The notes beneath the pieces were generated by a model, which saw only the letters and a list, made by a program, of their open reading frames with translations, ran no database searches and had not been told where the DNA came from. From Limnohabitans sp. Jir72 (GTDB lineage Bacteria; Pseudomonadota; Gammaproteobacteria; Burkholderiales; Burkholderiaceae_C): a DNA stretch of 64,000 bases. The position numbers and the translations under genes were made by a program. Shown piece after piece: positions 34,363-41,677 of this stretch (within the stretch, counting starts at the first letter, position 1; each line of letters begins with the position of its first letter). Location of the stretch: the NCBI RefSeq assembly GCF_003063575.1, contig NZ_NESC01000003.1, positions 62,001-126,000 of the forward strand, read 5' to 3'.

Positions 34363-35547
34363 ATGATTGAACGCACACTCTTTACCCCCGACCACGAAGC
34401 CTTTCGCGACAGCTTTCGCCGCTTCATGGACAAAGAAATCGCCCCCCACCACGAGGCATGGGAAGAGCAGGGCTACGTGGACCGCGCCGTCTGGAACAAG
34501 GCCGGTGACAACGGCTTTTTGTGCATGACCCTGCCCGAGGCCTATGGCGGCTCAGACGCGGACAAGCTGTATTCGGTGGTGCAGATGGAAGAACTTTCAC
34601 GCGCCGGTTTCAGCGGCATTGGCTACGGCCTGCACAGCGAGATCGTCGCGCCCTACATCCTGCATTACGGCACCGAAGCCCAAAAGCAAAAGTACCTGCC
34701 CAAGCTGGCCACTGGCGAGATGGTGGGAGCGATTGCCATGAGCGAACCCGCAGCGGGCTCGGACCTGCAGGGCGTCAAAACCACCGCCATATGGCAAGCA
34801 GGCCCCTCCGGTAGCGTGCCCGACGGTCACTACGTGATCAACGGCAGCAAGACCTTCATCACCAACGGCTGGCACGCCGATTTGGTGATTTTGGTGGCCA
34901 AGACCGACCCAGCTGCAGGTGCCAAAGGCACCAGCTTGTTCCTGATCGAACGTGGCACGCCTGGCTTTGAAAAAGGCAAGCGCTTGAAGAAGCTGGGCCT
35001 CAAAGCACAAGACACTTCCGAGCTGTTTTTTGACAACGTCAAGGTCAGTGCCGACCAGCTGCTGGGCGGCACCGCCATGCAGGGCAAGGGCTTCATTTGC
35101 CTCATGGAGCAGCTGCCTTGGGAGCGCCTGCAAATCGCGATTGGCGGCATTGCCGCTGCGCAAGCGGCCATCGACTGGACGGTGCAGTACGTGAAAGACC
35201 GCAAGGTGTTTGGCCAGGCCGTGGGCAACTACCAAAACACCCGCTACACCCTGGCCGAGCTGCAGACCGAAGTGCAGGTGGCGCGTGTGTTCGTGGACAA
35301 GTGCTCTGAACTGCTGCTGCAAGACAAGCTGGACACCGCCACCGCCAGCATGGCCAAGTACTGGTGCTCGGATTTGCAGTGCAAGGTGATGGACGAGTGC
35401 GTGCAGCTGCACGGCGGCTATGGCTACATGTGGGAATACCCCATCACCCGCGCCTATGCCGACGCCCGCGTGCAACGCATCTACGGCGGCACCAACGAGA
35501 TCATGAAAGAAGTGATCTCCCGCAGCATGGGTTTGGCGGGGCGATGA
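34363..35547 (+). CDS. Acyl-CoA dehydrogenase (LCAD/IVD-like)
   Basis: This FAD enzyme introduces the 2,3 double bond into an acyl-CoA and passes electrons to ETF. The flavin signatures are GAIAMSEPAAGSDLQG and YVINGSKTFITNGWHAD. In the C-terminal domain the loop reads RIYGGTNEIM; the glutamate of medium-chain enzymes (RIYEGT) is absent, and the base is probably in helix G (LPWERLQIA), as in long-chain and isovaleryl-CoA types. The ATG at 34363 has AAGGTGAC upstream; a TTG at 34348 is less likely. It is 394 residues and divergent from the thiolase operon. Confidence 0.92.
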   Translation: MIERTLFTPDHEAFRDSFRRFMDKEIAPHHEAWEEQGYVDRAVWNKAGDNGFLCMTLPEAYGGSDADKLYSVVQMEELSRAGFSGIGYGLHSEIVAPYILHYGTEAQKQKYLPKLATGEMVGAIAMSEPAAGSDLQGVKTTAIWQAGPSGSVPDGHYVINGSKTFITNGWHADLVILVAKTDPAAGAKGTSLFLIERGTPGFEKGKRLKKLGLKAQDTSELFFDNVKVSADQLLGGTAMQGKGFICLMEQLPWERLQIAIGGIAAAQAAIDWTVQYVKDRKVFGQAVGNYQNTRYTLAELQTEVQVARVFVDKCSELLLQDKLDTATASMAKYWCSDLQCKVMDECVQLHGGYGYMWEYPITRAYADARVQRIYGGTNEIMKEVISRSMGLAGR

Positions 35548-35556
35548 GCACACCAC

Positions 35557-36224
35557 TGCCCCCCCCCCGCAGGAGCCCACCCCTGTGGGCGATTGACCTC
35601 ACAAGGCCGTGTGCCACGCCCATCGCCCACGGGGTGGGCTCCTACACCAATACAAGCCGTTGAGCGAAGGGGCAGAGCGGCCATGAGGCCTGCTTCACCG
35701 CTGCCCTCCCCCGCAGGAGCCCACCCCTGTGGGCGATTGACCTCACAAGGCCGTGTGCCACGCCCATCGCCCACGGGGTGGGTTCCTACACCAATGCAAG
35801 CCGTTGAGCGAAGGGGCAGAGCGGCCATGAGGCCTGCTTCACCACTGCCCTCCCCCGTAGGAGCCCACCCCTGTGGGCAATTGACCTCACAAGGCCGTGT
35901 GCCACGCCCATCGCCCACGGGGTGGGCTCCTACACCAATGCAAGCCGTTGAGCGAAGGGGCAGAGGAACCTTGGGGTCTGCATCACTTCTGCCCTTCCCT
36001 GTAGGAACCCACCCCTGTGGGCGATTGACCTCACAAAGGCGTGTGCCTCGCCTATCGCCCACGGGATGGGCTCCTACACCAATACAAGCCGTTGAGCGAA
36101 GGGGCAGAGCGGCCATGAGGCCTGCTTCACCACTGCCCTCCCCCGTAGGAGCCCACCCCTGTGGGCGATTGACCTCACAAGGGCGCGTTCTACGCCCATC
36201 GCCCACGGGGTGGGCTCCTACAAA
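35557..36224. repeat. Tandem array of a 144-bp palindromic (REPIN-like) unit, 4.5 copies
   Basis: The start motif AGGAGCCCAC recurs at 35571, 35715, 35859, about 36003 (as AGGAACCCAC) and 36147, exactly 144 bases apart. Each unit contains a long inverted repeat: GTAGGAGCCCACCCC with GTGGGCGAT on one side, and ATCGCCCACG with GGGTGGGCTCCTAC on the other, around a ~28-base loop. A ~70-base spacer with AAGCCGTTGAGCGAAGGGGC follows. The last unit lacks the spacer. Copies differ by a few bases, the fourth most. Because 144 is divisible by three, both strands stay open, giving false reading frames. It lies between the acyl-CoA dehydrogenase and TetR genes. Confidence 0.93.
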
Positions 36225-36235
36225 TGTGAGTGCGC

Positions 36236-36958
36236 ATGTCTGAGTTGACCGAACCCAAACGCGCACGCGGCCGCCCCCGCAAGACCGAGGGCGAACGCGA
36301 CGATGGCAACCGGCGTCAGGCGCTCATCTCGGCTGCGGCGCAGCTGTTTCACCGCAAGGGCTACGACGCCACCAGCACCCGCGAAATCGCGGCGCAAGTG
36401 GGCATGCAGCCGGGCTCGCCGTTTTATCACTTCGGCAACAAACAAGACCTGTTGCTGGCCGTGATGGTCGAGGGCATGAAGCAAGCCAGCCATCGGCAAA
36501 CGGCCGCTTGCGCTGACCTGCCGGATGACCTGCCCCCACGCGAACAACTGCGCGTACTGATCCGCAACCAGTTCGATGTGCTGCTGGGACCGGACAGCGA
36601 CTTCATCCCGGTGATGCTTTACGAATGGCGCTCGCTGAGCGCCGAACAGCGCCAAACCATCACGCAAATCAAGGACGACTACGAAGCCGCCTGGACGCCC
36701 GTGTTGCAAACGCTGTATGACAGCGGGCAACTGCAAGCCCCCGTGGGTTTGGCCCGGCTGATGATTTTTGGCGCTTTGAACTGGGCGGTGCAGTGGTACC
36801 AGCCGACCGGCCAGAACTTGGCGACAAATGCGGCCAAGCATTCGGTTACACGCTCAAGCCAAACGGCGGCGAAAGCAACAGAGCCCAGTGCCCCACGCGC
36901 CTCCCTGGACGATTTGACCGAGGCCGCTCTGGCCTTGTTTTTGAGAGACCCCGCATGA
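36236..36958 (+). CDS. TetR/AcrR family regulator (AtuR-like position)
   Basis: This is a 240-residue repressor. The helix-turn-helix is at about residues 25-70 (LISAAAQLFHRKGYDATST, REIAAQVGMQPGSPFYHFGN, KQDLLLAVM). An N-terminal arm of basic residues (KRARGRPRK) may bind the minor groove. The ligand domain is typical of fatty-acid and acyl-CoA responsive types. The ATG at 36236 lies just after the REPIN array; no ribosome site is obvious. Its stop overlaps the SDR start (ATGA), so it leads the carboxylase operon, as AtuR does in Pseudomonas. The final ~40 residues are low-complexity. Confidence 0.88.
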   Translation: MSELTEPKRARGRPRKTEGERDDGNRRQALISAAAQLFHRKGYDATSTREIAAQVGMQPGSPFYHFGNKQDLLLAVMVEGMKQASHRQTAACADLPDDLPPREQLRVLIRNQFDVLLGPDSDFIPVMLYEWRSLSAEQRQTITQIKDDYEAAWTPVLQTLYDSGQLQAPVGLARLMIFGALNWAVQWYQPTGQNLATNAAKHSVTRSSQTAAKATEPSAPRASLDDLTEAALALFLRDPA

Positions 36959-37848
36959 ACCCCGCCACAACTTACCAATCCGTCTTTGCCCCCGACCTGC
37001 TGAGCGGACAAGTCATCCTGGTCACCGGCGGCGGCTCGGGCATTGGCCGCTGCACCGCGCACGAGCTGGCCAGCCTGGGCGCACATGTGGTGCTGGTGGG
37101 CCGCAACCCCGACAAGCTGAGCGCCACAGCGCAAGAGATCGTGGGTGACGGTGGTCAGGCGAGCTGGCACAGCACCGACATCCGGCGCGAGGACGATGTC
37201 AAAGCCATGGTCGCGCAGGTGGTGCAGCAGCACGGCCGCATTCATGGCGTGGTCAACAACGCGGGCGGGCAATACATCTCGCCCCTGGCCAGCACCAGCG
37301 CCAAGGGCTGGCAAGCGGTCATCGACACCAACTTGACGGGCGGCTTTTTGGTGGCGCGTGAGTGCTTCAACCAAAGCATGCAACAGCATGGCGGCGCGGT
37401 GGTCAACATCGTGGCCGACATGTGGGGCTCCATGCCCGGCATGGGCCACAGTGGCGCAGCGCGCGCGGGCATGGTCAGCTTCACCGAAACCGCCGCACTG
37501 GAATGGGCGGCGCACGGTGTGCGCGTCAACGCCGTGGCCCCAGGCTACATCGCCAGCAGCGGCATGGACCATTACCCGCCCGAGGCGGGAGACATGCTGC
37601 GCGCCATGCGCAACACCGTGCCACAAGGCCGCTTTGGCACCGAGGCCGAGACCTCAGCAGCGATTGTGTTTTTGCTGTCACCCGCAGCGAGTTTCATCAG
37701 CGGCACAGTGCTGCGCGTAGACGGTGCCCGCCCGCAAATGCGCATGGGCTGGCAGCAAGGTGTGGCCCAAGCCGATGTGCAAACACGCGATGCGGTCAAA
37801 CCGTTTAATGGCTTTCACCGTGCCGTGACCCCCAAGGTATTCCAATGA
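36955..37848 (+). CDS. SDR family oxidoreductase, PECR-like, lacking the usual Tyr-X3-Lys
   Basis: The product is a 297-residue NAD(P) oxidoreductase with the TGGGSGIG nucleotide loop (about residue 25) and the NNAGG motif. Where most SDRs have Tyr-X3-Lys, this one reads HSGAARAGMVSFTETAALEW. This is the style of peroxisomal trans-2-enoyl-CoA reductase (PECR) and 2,4-dienoyl-CoA reductases, but even their Tyr and Lys positions are Met and Glu here. The exact reaction is thus unclear; position suggests AtuB or AtuG, which act on terpene alcohol or acyl-CoA intermediates. ATGA overlaps on both sides couple it to tetR and to the carboxyltransferase. Confidence 0.8.
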   Translation: MNPATTYQSVFAPDLLSGQVILVTGGGSGIGRCTAHELASLGAHVVLVGRNPDKLSATAQEIVGDGGQASWHSTDIRREDDVKAMVAQVVQQHGRIHGVVNNAGGQYISPLASTSAKGWQAVIDTNLTGGFLVARECFNQSMQQHGGAVVNIVADMWGSMPGMGHSGAARAGMVSFTETAALEWAAHGVRVNAVAPGYIASSGMDHYPPEAGDMLRAMRNTVPQGRFGTEAETSAAIVFLLSPAASFISGTVLRVDGARPQMRMGWQQGVAQADVQTRDAVKPFNGFHRAVTPKVFQ

Positions 37849-39455
37849 ATTTCGAATCCACCTGGAACCCACACAGCCCCGTGGCGCAGCAAAGGCGTGA
37901 GGCCGCGCTGGCCCGCATGGCGCAGTGGCATGCCCTGCAAGACCGCGCAGCCCTTGCCTCTGCCCAGTCCAAACCGGTGTTCGACAAACGCGGGCAGTTG
38001 TTGCCGCGTGAGCGCGTGGCCTTGTTGCTGGACCCTGGCGCACCTTTCTTGCCACTGTGTGCTTTGGCAGGCTTCATGCAGGACACGCCGGACCCGACCA
38101 AATCGGTGCCCGGCGGCGGCATGATCACGGGCATTGGTTTCATCAGCGGTGTGCGCTGCATGGTGGTGGCCAGCGACTCGGGCATCGAGGCCGGAGCGAT
38201 TCAGGCACGCGGCCTTGAAAAGATTTTGCGCGTGCAAGAAGTCGCACTCGAAAACAAACTGCCTTTTGTGCACCTGGTCGAAAGCGCCGGGGCCAACCTG
38301 ATGCAATACAAGGTCGAGGGTTTTGTGTTGGGGGGCAGCCTGTTCCGCAACCTCGCCCGCCTGTCGGCGGCGGGCTTGCCGGTGCTCACGGTGCAACACG
38401 GCTCGGGCACCGCAGGCGGGGCCTACATGCCGGGCCTGAGTGACACCGTGATCATGGTACGTGGCAGGTCGCGCGCCTTTCTGGCCGGGCCACCTTTGCT
38501 CAAAGCCGCGACGGGCGAAGTGGCGACCGAAGAAGAACTGGGCGGGGCCGAGATGCACACCAGCGTGTCGGGCCTGGGCGAGTACCTGTGCGAAGACGAC
38601 CGCCACGCGCTGGGCACCGCACGCGATGTGGTGGCGCGTTGGGACTGGGCTGCGCGCAGTAACCGACGGGATGCCAAGCCCCCGCGCCTGGACGCCGAAG
38701 AACTGCTGGGCCTGATGCCCGCGCACCACCGCGAACCGATCGACATGCGCGAAGTCATCTTGCGCTTGGTGGACGACTCGGATTTTCTGGAATTCAAACC
38801 GCTGTTTGGCGCGGCCACGGTGTGCGCGCAAGCGCGCATCGGCGGGCATGCGGTGGGCATCATCAGCAACAACGGTCCGATCGATGTGGCCGGGGCCAAC
38901 AAGGCCACGCACTTCATCCAGTGGATGTGCCAGCTGGGCCACCCCATCATTTACTTGCAAAACACCACCGGCTACATGGTGGGCAAAGACAGCGAGCAAG
39001 GCGGCATGATCAAGCACGGCTCCAAGATGATCCAGGCCGTGACCAGCGCCACCGTGCCGCAGATCACCATCCAGTGCGGGGCCTCGTTTGGTGCGGGCAA
39101 CTACGGCATGTGCGGGCGGGGTTATGCACCGCGCTTTTTGTTCAGCTGGCCCGGCGCCAAAACGGCGGTCATGGGCGGCGAGCAAGCGGCCCGCACCATG
39201 CAGATCGTGGCCGAAGCCGGTATGGCCCGCAAAGGCATCACGCCCGACCCCGAGAAAATGCAAGCCCAGTTCGACAAGATCGTGGCCCTGTTTGAAGCGC
39301 AAGCCGATGCCTTCTACACCAGTGGCCTGGTGCTGGACGACGGCGTGATCGACCCGCGCGACACCCGCAGCGTGCTGAGCTTTTGCCTCGACACCTGTGC
39401 CGAGAGTGCAGCCCGCCAACTCCGCGCCACAAGCTTTGGCGTGGCCCGGATGTGA
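37845..39455 (+). CDS. atuC: Acyl-CoA carboxylase, carboxyltransferase (beta) subunit, AtuC-like
   Basis: This 536-residue subunit transfers CO2 from carboxybiotin to a 2-enoyl-CoA gamma-carbon. The family motifs are GGGMITGIGFISGVRC, the oxyanion GSGTAGGAYMPGLSD, the AGPPLLKAATGEVATEEELG block, and GASFGAGNYGMCGRGY with QAARTMQIV. The AGPPLLKAATGEVAT...GGAEMH wording matches geranyl-CoA carboxylase (AtuC) better than methylcrotonyl-CoA carboxylase. The order TetR, SDR, beta, ACAD, hydratase, alpha is the Pseudomonas atu order. The true substrate is not proven and another beta-methyl-branched enoyl-CoA is possible. Confidence 0.85.
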   Translation: MNFESTWNPHSPVAQQRREAALARMAQWHALQDRAALASAQSKPVFDKRGQLLPRERVALLLDPGAPFLPLCALAGFMQDTPDPTKSVPGGGMITGIGFISGVRCMVVASDSGIEAGAIQARGLEKILRVQEVALENKLPFVHLVESAGANLMQYKVEGFVLGGSLFRNLARLSAAGLPVLTVQHGSGTAGGAYMPGLSDTVIMVRGRSRAFLAGPPLLKAATGEVATEEELGGAEMHTSVSGLGEYLCEDDRHALGTARDVVARWDWAARSNRRDAKPPRLDAEELLGLMPAHHREPIDMREVILRLVDDSDFLEFKPLFGAATVCAQARIGGHAVGIISNNGPIDVAGANKATHFIQWMCQLGHPIIYLQNTTGYMVGKDSEQGGMIKHGSKMIQAVTSATVPQITIQCGASFGAGNYGMCGRGYAPRFLFSWPGAKTAVMGGEQAARTMQIVAEAGMARKGITPDPEKMQAQFDKIVALFEAQADAFYTSGLVLDDGVIDPRDTRSVLSFCLDTCAESAARQLRATSFGVARM

Positions 39456-39506
39456 GTTGTCCGTCATGACATCCACCTGCACATCTTTGAAATCGCTGCG
39501 TGACTT

Positions 39507-39606
39507 GTCATTGCGAGCGAAGCCTGACTTGTCATTGCGAGCAAAGCGTGGCAATCCAGCTTCGCGCCTGTGCAGGCACTGGATCGCCGCGCTTCGCTCG
39601 CGATGA
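39507..39606. repeat. Interspersed palindromic repeat (GTCATTGCGAGC type)
   Basis: A 76-base imperfect palindrome (39531-39606) pairs GTCATTGCGAGCAAAGCGTG with its complement ending CGCGATGAC. A further half copy begins at 39507. It lies in the 222-base gap between the carboxyltransferase and acyl-CoA dehydrogenase genes and is the only break in the coupled operon. Elements with this GTCATTGCGAGCGAAGC core are common dispersed repeats in many bacteria. Confidence 0.85.
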
Positions 39607-39677
39607 CGGACTTCATTTTCACGATTGAACGCTGTCACAGCCATTGAAACCCACTATGACGCAAAAGGAGACACACC

Positions 39678-40850
39678 ATGCAATACACCCACGAGCACCG
39701 CGAGATCCAGAACACGCTCAAGCGCTTCATCGAAGCCGAGATCAACCCCCATGTGGACGAGTGGGAAGCGGCCGAGATTTTCCCGGCGCACGAGGTCTTC
39801 AAGAAAATGGGCAATTTGGGTCTTTTGGGCCTGACCAAGCCCGAAGCCTTTGGCGGCGCGGGCTTGGATTATTCGTACAGCATGGCCATGGCCGAGGCAC
39901 TGGGCCACATCGACTGCGGCGGCATCCCCATGGCCATTGGTGTGCAGACCGACATGGCCACGCCCGCCTTGGCACGCTTTGGCAGTGACGAATTGCGCGC
40001 ACAATTTTTGGCCCCGGCGATTGCGGGCGACATGGTGGGCTGCATTGGCGTGAGCGAGCCCGGTGCGGGCAGCGATGTGGCGGGCATCAAAACCGTGGCC
40101 CGCAAGGACGGCGACGACTACGTGATCAGCGGCCAAAAAATGTGGATCACCAACAGCCTGCAGGCCGATTGGATGTGCATGCTGGTCAACACGGGGGAAG
40201 GCCCGATCCATAAAAACAAAAGCCTGGTCATGGTGCCCATGCGCGAAAACGGCAAGTTGCTGCCCGGCATCGAGGTGGGCAAAAAGATCAAAAAGATCGG
40301 CATGAACAGCAGCGACACGGGCTTGATTTATTTCGACGAGGTGCGTGTGCCGCAGCGCTACCGCATTGGGGCCGAGGGCCAGGGCTTCATCTACCAGATG
40401 CAGCAGTTTCAGGAAGAGCGCCTGTGGTGCGCGGCCAGCACGCTGCAATCCCTGACCAACTGCATCCAGTGGACGGTGGAATGGGCACAAGAGCGCAAGC
40501 TCTTTGGCAGCACCCTGGCCGACCAGCAGTGGGTGCAGTTCAAGCTGGCCGAACTCAAAGCCGATGTGGAGTGCCTGCGTGCCCTGACCTACCAGGCCTG
40601 CGAGCACTACATCGCAGGCGAAGACGTGACCGAATGGGCCACCATGGCCAAGCTCAAAGCGGGCCGTTTGAACCGCACGGTGCCCGATACCTGCTTGCAG
40701 TTTTGGGGCGGCATGGGCTTCACTTGGGAGAACAAGGTCTCGCGCATGTACCGCGACGGGCGTTTGGCCTCGATTGGTGGCGGTGCGGACGAGGTGATGT
40801 TGGGCATCTTGGCCAAGATGATGGGCATTGCCAAACGGCCTCAGAAATGA
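39678..40850 (+). CDS. Acyl-CoA dehydrogenase, AtuD-like
   Basis: This 390-residue FAD dehydrogenase desaturates an acyl-CoA. The flavin-site motifs are GCIGVSEPGAGSDVAG and YVISGQKMWITNSLQADW. The C-terminal loop reads SIGGGADEVM, so the medium-chain glutamate is replaced; a helix-G glutamate in QEERLWCA is the probable base. Citronellyl-CoA dehydrogenase AtuD has this pattern and this place between the carboxylase beta gene and the hydratase gene. A repeat-bearing gap upstream suggests it may have its own promoter. It overlaps the hydratase start by 4 bases. Confidence 0.88.
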   Translation: MQYTHEHREIQNTLKRFIEAEINPHVDEWEAAEIFPAHEVFKKMGNLGLLGLTKPEAFGGAGLDYSYSMAMAEALGHIDCGGIPMAIGVQTDMATPALARFGSDELRAQFLAPAIAGDMVGCIGVSEPGAGSDVAGIKTVARKDGDDYVISGQKMWITNSLQADWMCMLVNTGEGPIHKNKSLVMVPMRENGKLLPGIEVGKKIKKIGMNSSDTGLIYFDEVRVPQRYRIGAEGQGFIYQMQQFQEERLWCAASTLQSLTNCIQWTVEWAQERKLFGSTLADQQWVQFKLAELKADVECLRALTYQACEHYIAGEDVTEWATMAKLKAGRLNRTVPDTCLQFWGGMGFTWENKVSRMYRDGRLASIGGGADEVMLGILAKMMGIAKRPQK

Positions 40851-41677
40851 ACACAACCATCAACATGACAGTGAGCAACGCGTTGCAGATCACGCGCGAA
40901 GGTTCTGTCGAGACTTGGACCATGAACGACCCGGCCACACGCAACGCACTGAGCGACGCGGTGGTGGACGGCTTACTGCAAGCCTGTGCGCGAGCCGCAG
41001 CCGACAACACGCTGCGCATCGTGGTGCTGACCGGCGCAGGCGGTGCCTTTTGCGCGGGTGGCAGTTTGGGCGGCTTTGCCAGCCTGATTGGCCAGCCCTT
41101 GCAAGACGGGCAAACCGACCCGTTGCTGGCGATGAACCGGGGATTTGGTGACCTGCTGCACGCTCTGAGCGCCCTGCCCCAGCTGCTGGTGTGCCGGGTG
41201 GATGGCGCGGCCATGGGCGGCGGTTTTGGCCTGGTGTGCTGCGCCGACCATGTGGTGGCCACAGCACGCTCGGTATTGGGCACACCCGAAGTCACCCTGG
41301 GCTTGACACCGGCGCAGATCGCGCCTTTTGTGTGGCAACGCCTGGGCGAGAGTGCTGCACGCCAGTGCCTGCTGCAAGGGCTGAGCTACACCGCCGCCCA
41401 AGCACTGCAAGTGGGTCTGGTCCATGAAGTGGTTGAGCAGCACAGCGACGAAGCCTGGCAGGCCATTTTGCAGCGCCTCATCCGTGCTGCGCCCGGCGCA
41501 GTGGCCAGCACCAAACAACTGCTGCGGCAACTGCGTGGCCCTGTGCCTGATTTGCGCGATGCCGCTGCACAAGCTTTTGCACAAGGCTTGCGCAGCGCCG
41601 AAGCCGCGCAAGGTCTGGCCGCGTTTGCACGCAAACAGCCTGCGCCTTGGACACTTTCTGGCAAGGACCCTGCATGA
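40847..41677 (+). CDS. Enoyl-CoA hydratase/isomerase family protein, AtuE-like
   Basis: A 276-residue crotonase-fold enzyme. The oxyanion residues are in AFCAGGSLGGFA and in RVDGAAMGGGFGLVCCADHV. In the first block the usual aspartate of CAGGDLK is a serine, which AtuE-type (isohexenylglutaconyl-CoA) hydratases also tend to alter. ARSVLGTPEVTLGLTPAQIA holds the second conserved glutamate region. The ATG at 40847 overlaps the previous stop (ATGA) and the alpha-subunit start overlaps its end, so it is tightly coupled. It should hydrate the carboxylated enoyl-CoA. Confidence 0.83.
   Translation: MNTTINMTVSNALQITREGSVETWTMNDPATRNALSDAVVDGLLQACARAAADNTLRIVVLTGAGGAFCAGGSLGGFASLIGQPLQDGQTDPLLAMNRGFGDLLHALSALPQLLVCRVDGAAMGGGFGLVCCADHVVATARSVLGTPEVTLGLTPAQIAPFVWQRLGESAARQCLLQGLSYTAAQALQVGLVHEVVEQHSDEAWQAILQRLIRAAPGAVASTKQLLRQLRGPVPDLRDAAAQAFAQGLRSAEAAQGLAAFARKQPAPWTLSGKDPA

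Noticed and set aside
35557-36224. CRISPR-like array
   Set aside because: Units are 144 bases with long palindromes and conserved spacers, not ~30-base repeats with unique spacers, and no cas genes are nearby.
35593-36243. Long open frames on both strands across the 144-bp array (216 and 261 codons)
   Set aside because: The unit length is a multiple of three and free of stops, so frames stay open by repetition. The predicted peptides are themselves repeats and show no domain.
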